Shown: positions 32,822 through 44,939 of the stretch, piece after piece | Numbering within the stretch: the first letter of the stretch is position 1 | Layout of the letters: the number at the start of each line of letters is the position of its first letter | Origin: Telopea speciosissima | Lineage: Eukaryota; Streptophyta; Magnoliopsida; Proteales; Proteaceae | NCBI RefSeq assembly: GCF_018873765.1 | Contig: NC_057925.1 | Span: 5,777,568 to 5,841,567, forward strand | Direction: 5' to 3' | Length of the DNA stretch: 64,000 nt | Notes under the pieces: model-generated | Seen by the model: the letters and a program-made list of their open reading frames with translations, nothing else | Databases searched by the model: none | Told to the model about the DNA's origin: nothing | Translations under genes and position numbers: made by a program

Positions 32822-33139
32822 TTATAAACATTTACATGGATCAAAGTTGGCGGCACATTTTGCTGGGAGCTGCAGGGCCATGTTGCGGTCGACACCAGAT
32901 ATTGGTGGGCCATTTACAACCACACACAAGCAGGACTGTCCAAGCATCTTGACAGCATTGCAGCAGGCATCATTAGGTGGTAAGGGACTGAAAGAGGTAA
33001 CAGCAGGCCTACAAGGCATCAGCTGAACCAGAGATGAGAAGAAAGTGCTACCACATCCCTGGGCCATTCCATGCTCCACCAAGCTTCCCATGGCCACCAT
33101 GAACATGAACCATGCCACCTTCACTGTACCAAACTTCAT
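32822..33139 (-). CDS. Small secreted lipid-transfer-like protein (8-Cys motif)
   Basis: Single exon, 105 residues, starting MKFGTVKVAWFMFMVAMGSL. Residues 1-27 form a signal peptide. The mature part has the eight-cysteine motif of the LTP/2S-albumin/trypsin-alpha-amylase-inhibitor superfamily: C29, C43, C59-C60, C70-x-C72, C95 and C102, normally four disulfides around a lipid-binding cavity. A ninth cysteine, C104, lies two residues from the end. Members are extracellular and bind lipids or serve in defence, cuticle or reproductive tissue; the role here is unknown. The frame stays open upstream to an ATG at 33265, but a TATA box lies between, so the internal ATG with the signal peptide is preferred. 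No intron is apparent. The subfamily is not certain. Confidence 0.82.
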   Translation of the reverse strand: MKFGTVKVAWFMFMVAMGSLVEHGMAQGCGSTFFSSLVQLMPCRPAVTSFSPLPPNDACCNAVKMLGQSCLCVVVNGPPISGVDRNMALQLPAKCAANFDPCKCL

Positions 33140-33216
33140 GTCTACGCTGGTCTCTTCTGTTAGTTTAATCCTCCCTATAAATGTTAATATCTCTAGGGAT
33201 AGTCCTTGGTGAGGGG

Positions 33217-33226
33217 TTATATATAG
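33217..33226 (-). promoter_or_regulatory. TATA box of the LTP-like gene
   Basis: CTATATATAA on the minus strand, about 78 bp before the chosen start codon. Its position supports the internal start. Confidence 0.65.
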
Positions 33227-33269
33227 AACAAGAGGTTTCATGTCATTCACCTTCACCCAATTCACATCT

Positions 33270-34137
33270 CACTGACTCATGTTGATTTCATGTTAGTTCT
33301 ACTTCAGAGTTGATTTATCACAAGAAAGTGTACTGGAAATACATTAAGCATGACAATAGAAACCGTTTTCAACTCAAATTTCATTTCTTTCCTTCCAGAG
33401 GATAAATCATGGGGCACTGCATACTTAAGTTTTACATCAAAGTAACCCAGATTTGCATAAATCACCCAACTTGAATAAATGAGTTACAAAGTATCACTAA
33501 ATAAACTTTTAACTCCAGTGATATTCAACAAAATAAAAATAAGAGGAAAATGTGCAAGGAACAATGGGTAAAATTCTGATGAATCTGCATTTACAGCATC
33601 AGTTCTTAATGGAACCTGACTAGTTCCTTGAATCAGTACCAGGTCAAAGAAACAATTTCACCCAGTTGAATGCATTGTATAATGTCCACTGAAAATAAAT
33701 CTTTCGGTAATTTTGTCATGAATTGGAAAATCAGATGTTCAGAAATACTTTTCACAGACTTCAACTGTGCAGAGGGTTGAAAGGATCTGAATGCTGAATC
33801 TACCAGGAAACTAGAGTCAGGAATACTTTCCAAATATGCATACACAAAATGTTATTAAAATTTAACCATCATTTCATAAGATCATTCCTTGCTAATACAT
33901 CACAAAATATGAAAACAGTTTTAGGCAAAAAGTTACATCTTTCAAGGAAATATAATCCAGAATATATTGAATAACATTCTAGTAACATCCCAGATAAATA
34001 ATCAGAAGCAAAATCACTAAGGATCTCCCCATGCCCCCTTTTCTTGGTTAATGAACAATGATACTTCATTTATTTCATTGTGTTCCATTTTGATTCATTT
34101 CTTTGTAACCTCTAGAAACCTGCTTCTTCTAATGCCA
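33270..34137. other. Spacer between LTP-like gene and 2OG oxygenase
   Basis: AT-rich, holding the LTP promoter flank and the 3' UTR side of the oxygenase. No gene. Confidence 0.4.
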
Positions 34138-37100
34138 TTATTCAATGTGCTGTTTTTTTCCTTTCAGATTTATCACTGCAAGCTCTTTCTCAACAAACTC
34201 TCCTGCACAAATGGGAGAATACTTTCCAGATAGTGGAGAATCAGCAAAGTGGCCCAATGGCTTAAGAACGGCATCAGATGCAATATGTGCAAACAGCTGA
34301 TGATGCAGCAGAGAAATTAAGTCAATACTAAGAATATGATGGTCCAATGAAAATAGTGTACTTGGAACTTTTAAAACTAAAAGTTTGGCTTTTAATTTGA
34401 AGTTTGAACTTTTGTCTAGTCAACAGGTTTACTGCATGGCAGTTCAGAAAGGTATATACTTGATGGACACAGTCCCCACAGCCATCTGATCCAATCGGAT
34501 GGCTATCCTCCTTATCTTCTTCTTCTTCCATCCCTGCAACATGCAGATTCCATGCCTACGTATTCTGGCAGTCTACAACTCCTGCAACCTCCTTTGTACA
34601 TGCCAGCAACTAGTTTTGCAGTAGGGTTTGATGCTTCCATCTTTTAGGACTAGAATTCAAGGTTTAAGGTTCAGAGTTCACCGTGATTTAATGGAACTTT
34701 TTTTCATGATTCCATGGAATCATTGCCAACAATTTTTCCAGAGAAGATGAAGATGCAGAGATCGTGGAAGAAGATGAAGACAATAGAGTTGTAGTTGCTA
34801 GACTCATGAAGGAGGAGAGGAGCTGTCCAATTCTTGACCAGCCAAGAGATTCCTTTCTGGGTGTTCCATTCAAGAAATCCATGCCCTTTTTTAAGGCAAA
34901 AATAATTGACTTCAACTCACTGTCGAAGAAACTCTCCACAGGCTCCGATTTTGGTGCTGTGCTAGTATGATTGCCTCTATTGTCCTGTTAGACATAACAA
35001 CCTCATGCATGCCAGCTAAACAGTCCCCTGCAGTCAGCCATTCTAGCTGCACACAGTTTCAGAGGGAAGTTCAATCATATAATAAAAAATGATCTCAATG
35101 CCAAATCCTAGCCAGCCACCGTATAGCCACAGAATTGGTTAAACAAAATTAGATTCAAGAAATTAAATTATGCCCAAGGCCAAAACCAGTGTACTTCTCA
35201 TCACTAGAGTTCAAAATTTTGATGTTGACGGATATTTCGCCATTGGAAACTACAGAAATGTTTTTAAAAAAATCAACTATAATGCTACAAAAAATGGATT
35301 TTTTTAGGGGAAACAAGATAAGTATTAAGGTAATGATAGAAAGATTTTAAATTTCCAATAAACCTCAGGAATGTTAAAACAGACATTATTACACACTGAA
35401 AGGTCAAAGAAACATATTAAGAGACGAATAAGAAACTAGCACAGGCATTGAGAAGATATGATTACTTATGGCATAAAATAAGACTTATGTCTAGTAATAC
35501 TTCTTCACAAACATGTCAGCCAAATTGTAATTCGCCCATCATGGTGTCCCTCCTCAATAATCAAGATCCAAGCTGACTAAAGGTCTTCCCTGTTTCTTTT
35601 TTGGTTACTCAGCTGACTCAAAATTATTGTCACTATTCGTCACAAGTTAGAGTTACACCTTCCTTTCATGATTTCAAACCATGGTCACCATAGCAAATAC
35701 TTTAAATGGACAAAACTTGCCCAGACTTTTCACTAGTAGGCACTGAAAGAGGATGTGTTTACTTCATTTATGATTCTTCTTGTTAAGAGGAAAATCTCAG
35801 TCCTCTGTTAGATCTTCAGGTGCTACCGCCCTTGCCCTTCCATGGTGAAATTGTGCTGCCTCAAAAAGGACAGGCAACTATGGAGACAAGTACCACATAT
35901 GTAGTGGACTCAATTTCTTTGCTCAAGTAGCAAGATCAAATGAAGGATGAGAAAGATTATCTAGACCTTTGTACAAATTAAGGAAAGAAAGTGCACTTTG
36001 ATCTGATAGCTACATGTAAAGGACTCCTGTAGTGATTCCTACTATGATTTGATAACTTTAACAATATGATAAATTGAACTTTATTCTTTCTTCCCCATAT
36101 TTTGAATTGAGGGGGATATGCATGAGAATTAAAGCATGGATATTAGGGGTTCTGGATGTGGTTTCCTATTTAACTGTCTGAAAACACATGTGACTCGCAA
36201 AACAGCACAAACAGCAGTGAACAGTCTTCTCTCAGAATCATTCCATTTTGGTAATCTAATCTTCTTTGAATTTCCTTCTTGGTTTTATACCATATTAATC
36301 CAGCATATTCAGGTTGCTATTTAACACTACACTGCAACTACAGTTTCCTCAATGGGGACCGACCACTGAATACCAGTATGTTATAGTCTTACCTGCTTTC
36401 CTGTCTGGATGAGGAGACACCCAACAGGAACCTTAACTTCAACTTTTTGCCCATTTCTTAACCAAATGTTAAGACCAGGGAATCTGCTCCTGCCATGGAT
36501 GGTTAAAAAGTTAAGGTCATAGTGATATCCAGCAAACACATTTCCCTCCTGGCCATAACATCGAAGATCACTTCCTGTGGGAGCAAGCAGATGAGGTCCC
36601 TGGTATTTTAGGAAGAGAAGAAAGAACGTGAGATGCTTCTTTCTCCAAAATGAATTGATAATTGCAATACATCTACAAATAATCACTTCCAACGAAACTA
36701 AAGCTGAAAATTTTTTAAGAGTCAGTGTCTACCAATTTGACTATGCTTTGAAAATACTTTTTCTTCCAATTTCTACATATTTAGACAAGAACATTCACTA
36801 TCATTCATAAAAATCAGCATCAATCTTATTCCAATTAAAGAAGCTGGATAACATCAAGGACGGCCTTGTCAGAGAAAGAGAGAGCTGGTACATTTCCCTT
36901 ATTATTTCTTAGTTGTTAGACCCTGAAATCACATGCAGGTGAAAGAAATACTGCAGGACCTAAAAAGAAAGTGGTTATCCTCGAAAGGAAGTTGTACAAA
37001 ATCACAAACCATGAAGAATACAGTTTTCGAAATTGTTTGGGTTATAAGTACAGATATATCTTAGTATAACTGTTTGGGTGGATAAGCATCAGAACAGTGA

Positions 37101-39064
37101 TTCTGTAAGATTTGATGATGGTCTCTTGATCTGACTTCATTGTCATTTGTAAAAATACAAATATCATAAGCATATGGAGAGACATACAGGAAGTTGGACT
37201 AGCTCAATTATTAGTATTTGGTTACCTGGTGCATAAGAGAGGTGAATACATCCCTTGGCAGTTCAAAGCCAATTGCTGCCATTTCAGCAACAGCCTGAAC
37301 AAGAAATTGAACCAATACTTTTAATCTAGAGTAGAGTAAATGCATAAATGGAGAAGGAGGAGAATCAAACTTAATTATCGTTCCCTTTTTTTTTTGGCGG
37401 TGGGTGGGGGGGGGGGGTATGGGGGGAAGGTAGTGAGTTTTCACCTCAATTGCAGAAATCATTTTGTAGCCCCATGAATCCATGGTTTCTTTCCATTCAT
37501 GAAAACCTTCAGGCATAACAGGATCAGAATTCAGTTCCTACATGAAAGGAATAAAAACAATTAGCCAAACCATTTAAACCAAACTGGATCTAGATGGTGG
37601 GAGGGAGAGGGAGAGGGAGAGAGAGAGAGACCTTAAAACGAGTGTTAGATGGCCGAGAGCCTACTCTCCACATGAATCGCCATTTAGGGTCAGGTCCCAC
37701 AGGAGTAATTGGCTGATGTTTCTTAGGCATTGCTTTTAATTTTTGCTGCATGTCCTCATCCACCAGACTTCGTGGATCCTCGACACCTTCGGGAGTTACA
37801 CCAACCTGTTATTTCATATTACAAAAAAAGCCCTCAGATAACATCTATACGTACTCTCTAACAGGTGATGAAAATAGAGAAAACTTACTTCTGTTAGCAC
37901 TCCAGGGGAGAAGGTTATCTTCTTTTTCATATAATATGAACATTTTCTATCTTCCAGCTATTTGTATTAAACAAGCCTTTTTTTTTTTTTTTTTTTTTTT
38001 TGGGGGGGTGGGGGGGTGGGGTGGGGCAGGAATCGAAAAACTCACAATAAACAGACTAAGGGAGTTCATTCAAATGGGAAAATATTGTATTAGGCAGCAA
38101 AGTAGGGAAACATAATTAGGAGGAAGTGCAAGCAATATAGAGTGCAGGCTTCATAAGTAATGAGCGGGCCCTATTTTAGATAGTTAAATAAGATTAGTAA
38201 CTATCATTCAGGAAATACAGTTTTTTCGTCTGGTAATTGAAAAATATAGTCAATGTTTTTCCACATCTAAGTTTTGACTTATCTAATAGAATTTTGTGAT
38301 GGAGAAGACTATTCTTAAACATGTAGATCCAGTATGGCATTTGAAGGAATGCATGAAATAAGTTTAACAATGTTAGCATCGATCACCATTAAGATAAGAT
38401 TCACATCAAACTTGATATTACTACATTCAGCCAATGATTCTGGACAATGACCTCCCATAGCCCATTTGTTTGATTGCACATGGATCCTACCATAATGATT
38501 AGCAGTAATACATCAATGATACTACTACAGAAAGAAAAGAAGAAAAAAAAGGGGGGGGGGGGGGGGAACAACCCAATTCACAGAAACAATGAACTCGCAA
38601 ATTCAGAACAGTGAAACCTAATTCACCATCACTCTCAGATGACAATACAAGATTACCCCGGCACATCATGATTTATGACAAGTTTCGATCTAAATTAAGA
38701 AAATAAAAAGAGGAAACTGAAACCAGAAATGTAGATGAAAAGATCATAAAAGAGCAAAAGAAAAGGTTTTGTTGGTGTTCATCGAAACCTGGTAATGCAG
38801 ATGGGGGCGCTCTTGGAGGAGCTTGAATTCGTCAGGCTTTTCGAAGTACTTCTCCATCATGTCGATGAACCGATCGTTGTCGGTAGTAGAGCATCTCGGA
38901 TCCTTCACTAGTAGAGCTCCAGTTTCTCGTAGAATCCGACTGACCTCGGAACAGAGGTCCTTCAGTTGGGCATCGAGTTGGTTCTCTACATTTGCAGAAG
39001 ATCCACTATATTTAGCAGCGGAGAACTCCAAGTAGGGGGAAAGATCTAGAACGGGGAGCTCCAT
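34138..39064 (-). CDS. 2-oxoglutarate/Fe(II)-dependent oxygenase family protein (7 exons)
   Basis: Exons in coding order: 39064-38789, 37805-37632, 37537-37445, 37294-37226, 36599-36393, 35046-34921, 34296-34138. All are multiples of three and all introns phase 0, for 367 residues starting MELPVLDLSPYLEF. The family uses Fe(II) and 2-oxoglutarate to hydroxylate or otherwise oxidise small molecules in the cytosol. Iron ligands are H230 and D232 (GYHYDLNF) and H287 (AGMHEVV). The 2-oxoglutarate-binding RxS is R311-V-S313 (LWRVSST). The C-terminus LFAHIASDAVLKPLGHFADS is typical of an uncharacterised plant clade of this superfamily. The H287-to-R311 spacing (24) is longer than in most plant DOXC enzymes. 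The donor of exon 2 is AAG|GTCTCT, a weaker GT site. Substrate unknown. The gene looks intact. Confidence 0.88.
37388..37430 (+). repeat. Poly-G tract in oxygenase intron 3
   Basis: A T-run, then GGGTGGGGGGGGGGGGG and GGGGGGAAGG. Similar G-runs lie at 38001-38026 (after a T-run of about 22) and 38549-38566. On the transcript strand these are C-runs. Confidence 0.7.
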
Positions 39065-40806
39065 TAACACCAGAATCAGATCAAACAAAACCTACGATTC
39101 ACCCTTACCCTGCAACGAATTTGATTGATGAGTAAGCAAACTCTCATGGCGGGAGATTTTGTACCAGTTGGCCCAATGGCGCATGTTAGCACCGTTTTTA
39201 TGTTTCTGAATTGAGAAAATTTCTGTCAGCCCCTAAACTCGAGCAATATTTATCTTAAACTCCCTTATGAAATATTTCTTTATCTGATTTCCCCAATAAT
39301 ATAAACCTTCACCTCTTTTGTAAGAATATATGCTAGTTCTCTCTCTCTCTCTCTCCACTCATGAAATGATCTTGTTGCCCTCCGATGTTTGAAATCATTC
39401 CGATGCACTTCATTAGTGCACTCCTCTATATCGCTTTATTAGAGAATCCTCTCACATTTTTAAAATACTAAAATTACCTTTTAATGCTTTACGGTCTTTT
39501 TTTCACTTCATTTTTATATCTACCTCATAATTACTTGAGAATTGAGATGACCTAATTATCTATTGTATAATTATTAATATTAATATTATATTATTAATTT
39601 AACGCCTATATTTGATTTTAACATTTACATGGACACCCCTCAATCATTTGGTGCACATTCTCTAAAATTTCTCAATGAAATAATTGACTAGTTAAAGGCT
39701 TAAAGCATCAAATTATACGTAGATAGAAAATGTATTACAAAATTGCTCAATCTGCTACAAATACATCAATTACCATGCATTGTTACTGTTCAATCTGATA
39801 CAAATCATTAATTACCATGCATTGTTGTTGGATTAAGGATGCCCTTGAAAGAGTTGGAATGAAATATAAACATTAAAAGCATAATATAGTATTAATAATT
39901 ATGTAATATGTAATTAAGTTATTTTAATACATATTTAAAAATGAAGCGGACAAATAGTTAAAATGTCATTAAATTTTTTATTTTTTTTCTTTTGTGAATA
40001 AGATGTCATTTGAATAATTAGGTTTAAAAAAAAACAAGGGAGAAGAAGATGTTAAAGTTTGTTTCATTGGGGGAATCAGAAAATAAGTATTTCATAGGAA
40101 TATGTAAATAAATAAAAAATAACTTTAGGGACTAACATAAATTTCCTGTACTAAAATGCCAATTGGATTTGGAGCACTTTTAGTAAAGTGTGCTTTTCTT
40201 GTGTGGAAGGATAGATATATTCTCCCACCGAAAAAGAAGAATAGATATATTCTTCCTACCCCTACCACATTCCATGGTGACAAAAATTTTAACCCTTTGT
40301 TTTTTGGGGGCAAAGACAAAGGCTTTACCCAATTCAATATGATCATCGCGTGATAACACATCATCATAACAATGTTTCTCGAGGTTGTGTATTTCTGATA
40401 ATGAATAGTTCAATCTTATAATGATCTTTATCTTATATGCAACACTTTCTTGTTTTTACCATACCATATAAGATGGTTACAATAGATTGTCACCATCTAT
40501 GGTTACACAACGATTATCCCATAAAAGTATATATGATATAATGTGAGCTATGTTATACCTCTATTACAAAGAAGGGAATTGCATTTGCATGTACCATTCA
40601 ACCCTAAGATTGGCGGCTTGGCATAAGAGGTGCTTTGCATCTCGAATTCTACTCAACAAATGGATGTTAATGATAAGACAAGACTTCTTACCGGAGAAAA
40701 ATAAATAAATAAATAAGACAGGACTGACTATGTTATTTTTGCAAGGGGACTTGATAACCAACCTATTGTCCTAGTGGCTGGTGGGAGCACTTATTTATTA
40801 TTAGTA
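39065..40806. other. Spacer upstream of the 2OG oxygenase
   Basis: AT-rich with a (CT)n run at about 39339-39354 and a short imperfect direct repeat ('caatctg.tacaaat.catcaattaccatgcattgtt') at about 39747 and 39791. An inverted 'agatatattct' pair lies at 40211-40255. No gene. Confidence 0.4.
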
Positions 40807-40963
40807 GGAAAAATGAATGCCATCCGGTCGTGCATCTAGCCATGTACTTGTGCCTAGATACAACCAGGTGTGAAATGACTGTCATGCCCCCATGAAAAGG
40901 CAAGGGTGTGCTAGTCATTTCACAAGTACACTCCCAGCACGATCAGGTGGCGTATTTTCTCCC
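40807..40963. mobile_element. Mutator-type MITE
   Basis: 157 bp with inverted ends GGAAAAATGAATGCCATCCGGTCGTGC / GCACGATCAGGTGGCGTATTTTCTCCC (imperfect). Flanks ttattagta and ttcttatga are a poor 9-bp match. Confidence 0.6.
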
Positions 40964-40989
40964 TTCTTATGATTTTTTTTTTTTTGGGG

Positions 40990-41195
40990 GAGTGGGGTTT
41001 ATTGCTTATAGGGGCCTATAAGTCATTAGGGTGACATTCCAAGAGGGCAGCCAGGAGATGTGCAAGGGTGAGAAGTGAGACTGAAGGAGGACAGCAATAG
41101 CAACTAGCACTGCAAATACAGGGAAGAACTCAAACCCGAACCCAAGCCCAAGCCTACCACGACGATACAGGCGCTTAACCAACGACTGAGCCATT
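40990..41195 (-). mobile_element. SINE-like element
   Basis: Minus strand begins with a tRNA-like head: TGGCTCAGTCGTTGGTTAAGC (41194-41174) then GGGTTCGGGTTTGAGTTC near 41128-41145, as pol III boxes A and B. The far end meets a T-run in plus-strand terms near 40975-40985. Target repeats not found. A tRNA gene is excluded because no cloverleaf 3' half follows. Confidence 0.45.
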
Positions 41196-41373
41196 CAGTT
41201 GTTGGCAGCACTGTTGAACTGTTGAAGGGTCTGTTCTTTGGGCGGAGTTGAAGGAATTAGAAGGAGCTTGGAGCTGTTAGCTGGTCTCAAGTACCCAATT
41301 GTCCTTGTCTACTTGACACCTTGAATGCAATCCCAATACATAAACAGAGAAACCTCCATGGAAGCTAGGTGGC

Positions 41374-42130
41374 TATGGGGGTCAAAAGTGAACCGAAAAC
41401 TGATCGTTTAAAGCCGAATCGAACCAAAATTAATCAGTTTGGTTTTAGGTTTAATTATTAATATTTTATTTGATTCAATGGTGAATCGAAAAACCTTTTA
41501 TTCCAAACTCATTAAAAATCTAATAAATTGAGTAAAACCAGAAACGGAATAAATCGTAAAGTGATCAACTAAATAGAAACCAATATTGGTTGGACCATCC
41601 AAAACCCTTGAACCGTAAAACTCTTTGATTTTCGAGAGTTTAGATTTATGGGATCTTTATATGGTCTTAAATATGTTGTGGAAAAGAATGTTACCTGGTC
41701 ACATGATCTACATGGTTCTTGTGCTTAAATGTAGAATCCTGCGAAAGTATTTTGCTATCCCCATAGAAAAGCGAAAATCCCGTCCAAGATGATGCTTGTG
41801 TGTGTGTGCTGCCATTAGCCAATGTGCGTGTGTAGGCTCTAGAGGTCAAGCAACAATCTCTAACCCATATGTTAATTATAGTTTAAGACTTTAAGGCATT
41901 TCAAAGATTTTGTAAATTTCTTCTTCCATAATGCTATTACAAAATTTATGGGACCTGATTCAAACTGAAATTGAAATCATCTCAGATAACAGAAATTGAA
42001 TAACATTTTTTTTCGATTTAGAAAATTAGAATCGAACAGTGTTCGGTTCTATTTTAATTTATATTATTTCAATATGAATCGAACCAAAATCAAACCGTTT
42101 AACTAGAACCAAACCAACAAACACCTTTAT
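41374..42130. mobile_element. hAT-like repeat of the GAACCGAA type with an inserted family-3 repeat
   Basis: Left GGGGGTCAAAAGTGAACCG and right AACCAAACCAACAAACACC bound GAACCRAA/TTCGGTT-rich subterminal zones. Flanks aggtggct and tggtggca match at 6 of 8 bases. The family-3 repeat (about 41685-41862) lies inside. Borders tentative. Confidence 0.45.
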
Positions 42131-42195
42131 TGGTGGCATATCAATTGGATTCGATAGCTTCAAGTTTATGCACAGAGAATCTAATGTGCCACCCT

Positions 42196-42340
42196 CGGGT
42201 CAGTCGGCTTAGTTGGCAAAAGACCAACTCCTCAAATAAGAGGTCATGAGTTTAAACCATCTTGGGCCTATCCCCATCCCCTATCCCCACCCTGTGGATT
42301 CAAGACCTCTATAACTACAACACGTAGACACCCTTGTATG
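42196..42340 (+). mobile_element. SINE-like element
   Basis: Head GTCAGTCGGCTTAGTTGGC (box A) and GAGGTCATGAGTTTAAACC (box B) are spaced as in a tRNA-derived SINE. A 'ctatccccatcccc' body follows. No clear target repeats. Confidence 0.5.
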
Positions 42341-43469
42341 TCAAATGGCAAGTGATGATAAATTTTGTTTTTCATATATACCTCATGACAGGTTTTTTAT
42401 TTCAAGGCAAGGATTCAAGAATTACTTCGCCAACACGAAGATTGTTGCATAGAAATCAAAATAGGGACAGGACTACAAAATTGGTCCTTGCATGTCACAT
42501 GTGTTTCCTTTGGTCCAATTAATTAGGCCTAGGCGTGGTACTCTTATAAAGTGTTTTATACTAGGTTGGGCCTAGTATGTTTTTGATGTGTTGTTATAAG
42601 AACCATGGTTTTAGGAATTGGTATTGGTTCTATTGGATTGGACCTATCGATTGATTCATATCGGTATCGGTCATACCCAATACTGATACTTAACCGATAT
42701 GGTATTGGTGAATCAACTTAAATCCTAAATTTTTTGTTTAAGAAAATGAATTTTTGATCCAATATAGTCTCCCACATGCATCGATGTCACAGGCAACCTA
42801 TACCTAGAACTACATCTATGATGAGAACCATCCAATCGACTAGGGTGAAATATGGAACAATAAGAAAGTATGGAGTACCACAAAAGCTCTCAAACTAAGA
42901 CGCATGGGTACCTATTTGGGGGAGCCTGTGGGTCCCAAAACCCTAGAAGGTTAGAACTGCTGCCACAAGAATACAAGTATACAACAACAAAAAAGGGAAT
43001 TTTCTTACTTTCCCCAAAACCAAGTGTTTGTAATGGTAAAGGAATTAGGGTGAAACATGGAAGAATGGGAAAGTATAGAATCTACTTTTATGTAGATACA
43101 ACAGTTAAAACAGGACAAAATATAAAGCGATCTACGAGGTATAAAGTGATCCCTTTTATATTCCCTTGTGGGGGTTTTCACAGAAACATATAATTTCGTG
43201 TCTTATAAAGAATGGGGAATCTTGTTGTCACTACACTAGTGACAAATGCATGGACAAGACATTTAACCTAAAAAATAAGATCTTCAAAGGAATTTTATTC
43301 ATTCTTCTTGTTCAATCCTGATTCACTAAGATTGTAGAAGAGGATAAAACAAATAAGTTTGGAAGACCGGAGATCCAGACGGCTAGGGACACAGAGTTGG
43401 AGAGAGAGAGTTTGTGGATGTCGCAAGGGTGAAGGGTGTTGTTGTGGGTAGTTTTGTAATATTAATCTT
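42341..43469. other. Repeat-bearing spacer
   Basis: 42600-42725 is an ATCGGTATCGG-type repeat related to the centre of 24062-25092 and to 44940-45140. The rest, including the open frame 42870-43193, has no recognisable protein similarity. Confidence 0.4.
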
Positions 43470-43606
43470 GGGAGAATGTTCTTTGTATCGCAGCGTAGCC
43501 TGCACTCAGGCACATGGACAGCCTGTGTAAGGGGGCAAGGTGGTCATTGCGCCCACTCCCATGTGCCTGGGCGCAGGCTACGCTACGGCACAAAGAACAG
43601 CACTCC
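43470..43606. mobile_element. Mutator-type MITE, family 1 copy 3
   Basis: 137 bp, ends GGGAGAATGTTCTTTGT... / ...ACAAAGAACAGCACTCC, exact 9-bp target duplication attaatctt (43461-43469 and 43607-43615). Confidence 0.9.
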
Positions 43607-43615
43607 ATTAATCTT

Positions 43616-43738
43616 TATGGGAGAGTGTACCATCTACGTCTAGACACAAAGGGGGTCGAAATGATCGCTCCACCCCCATAATGCCAATGTGCATGCCCTC
43701 ATTGGCCCCCTCGCACATGCAGGGGCCATACTCCCCGA
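43616..43738 (+). mobile_element. MITE-like element, family 2 copy 2
   Basis: Starts immediately after the target repeat of the previous MITE and reads GGGAGAGTGTACC ... GGGGCCATACTCCCC. Same ordered blocks as 1085-1235 on the other strand. Target duplication not clear. Confidence 0.55.
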
Positions 43739-44217
43739 TATATAACATCAGCCCTAATCTTTGTATTTGTGAAATGGGCAAGAGATCTTTACTTGGTTGC
43801 ATTTTATTAAAAAAAAGGTTAGGTGGGTAGTTTGATAAAGTGAAACTAAGATTTATTTTCTTTAAAGGAAAAAGAAGATTAACCGGGCGAGTAGCCTCCA
43901 TGCCTAAACTAATAGAAGTGAGAAATGACTGCCTCACCCCCCAATCTGATTTACCATTGTATTTTTTTTTCACAATGGGAATATTGTTTTGCTTATAAAC
44001 TTATCAACAATTTAGGTAAGGGTGTTAAGCAGATCAGTTTCGATTCAGTTCAAAGGTATGAAGAGTAGAAACTAAAATCGAATTGTTTATTAAATGGTTT
44101 CAATATTTCAAATTGTAACCAATCAATAAATGACTCCGGTTAAACAAATTTCCATTTTATTATCAATTGATTAATCAATTTTTCATTTTTTGTTGATTTT
44201 ACTTTTTAAAATTAGAA
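43739..44217. other. AT-rich spacer
   Basis: Contains a weak hAT-like 'gggtgttaagcagatcagtttcgattcag' start near 44020. No gene. Confidence 0.35.
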
Positions 44218-44517
44218 CCTGTTGCAGCAGGAAATTGATTTTTTCGTAGCTACGAACTGCACTGTATGAAACACCTATGGAAGATAACAGAAACAGACAC
44301 CGTGAGAGGGCCAAGATTGTGCCCGACAACTATTACTTTATATTTAGAGAAGATTACTCTATGATTCCCTTCAGTTGTGAGAAAACTGACTTAAACATCA
44401 GAGACTCTTTGTCGTGCACCGCAGCCCTCTCACGGTGTCTGTTTCTGTTCTCTTTCATAGATGTTTCACGGAGCATCGTTCATAACTACGGAAAGTCAGT
44501 TTGCTACTGCAACAGAA
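44218..44517. mobile_element. 300-bp foldback element
   Basis: Inverted arms of about 95 bp. The left arm includes 'aacagaaacagacaccgtga' (44287-44306); the right arm has its exact complement at about 44439-44458, and the exact match runs for roughly 25 bp. Outer ends TGTTGCAG / CTGCAACA are flanked by 'gaacc' on both sides. The 105-aa open frame across it is a by-product of the hairpin. Confidence 0.75.
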
Positions 44518-44939
44518 CCAAATCGATTAGTAAACGATTTATCAATTCCATCTCCCTCACCATCTCTTCAGATCTACTAATACTTTTAAAATGACCAATT
44601 ATGTACGGTTCCTGATCACTTGAGCGGACATAGATCATACAAGATGGTTTTGATGATTAGATAACAGCAAAAAGTAAGAAAAAAAAAGTCTATGGATTGG
44701 ATGGTATTGATTATTAGGAATTATTTTGAATTTGACTTTAAGTAATCTCCACGTTGTGTGGTGGCATCCATCATCCTCATACAACCACTATGATGAGTTT
44801 TAAAAAGCAAAATAAGAAAAAAAAAATAAAATTATTTTCTCATTCAAGAAAACCCCTCCACCCACTCCACTATGTATGGGTTAAGTATTCCTGACCCGAC
44901 CCATCTCATTTTCACTTCCTATATCTATATCACGATTTT

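Noticed and set aside
33140-33265. Upstream ATG of the LTP-like gene
   Set aside because: A TATA box lies downstream of that ATG, and the internal start gives a proper signal peptide.
37750-38115. 121-aa plus-strand frame
   Set aside because: Antisense to exon 2 and an intron of the 2OG oxygenase; the poly-F/poly-G run shows it is not coding.
44277-44594. 105-aa plus-strand frame
   Set aside because: Spans a palindromic element; both halves encode reverse complements of each other.
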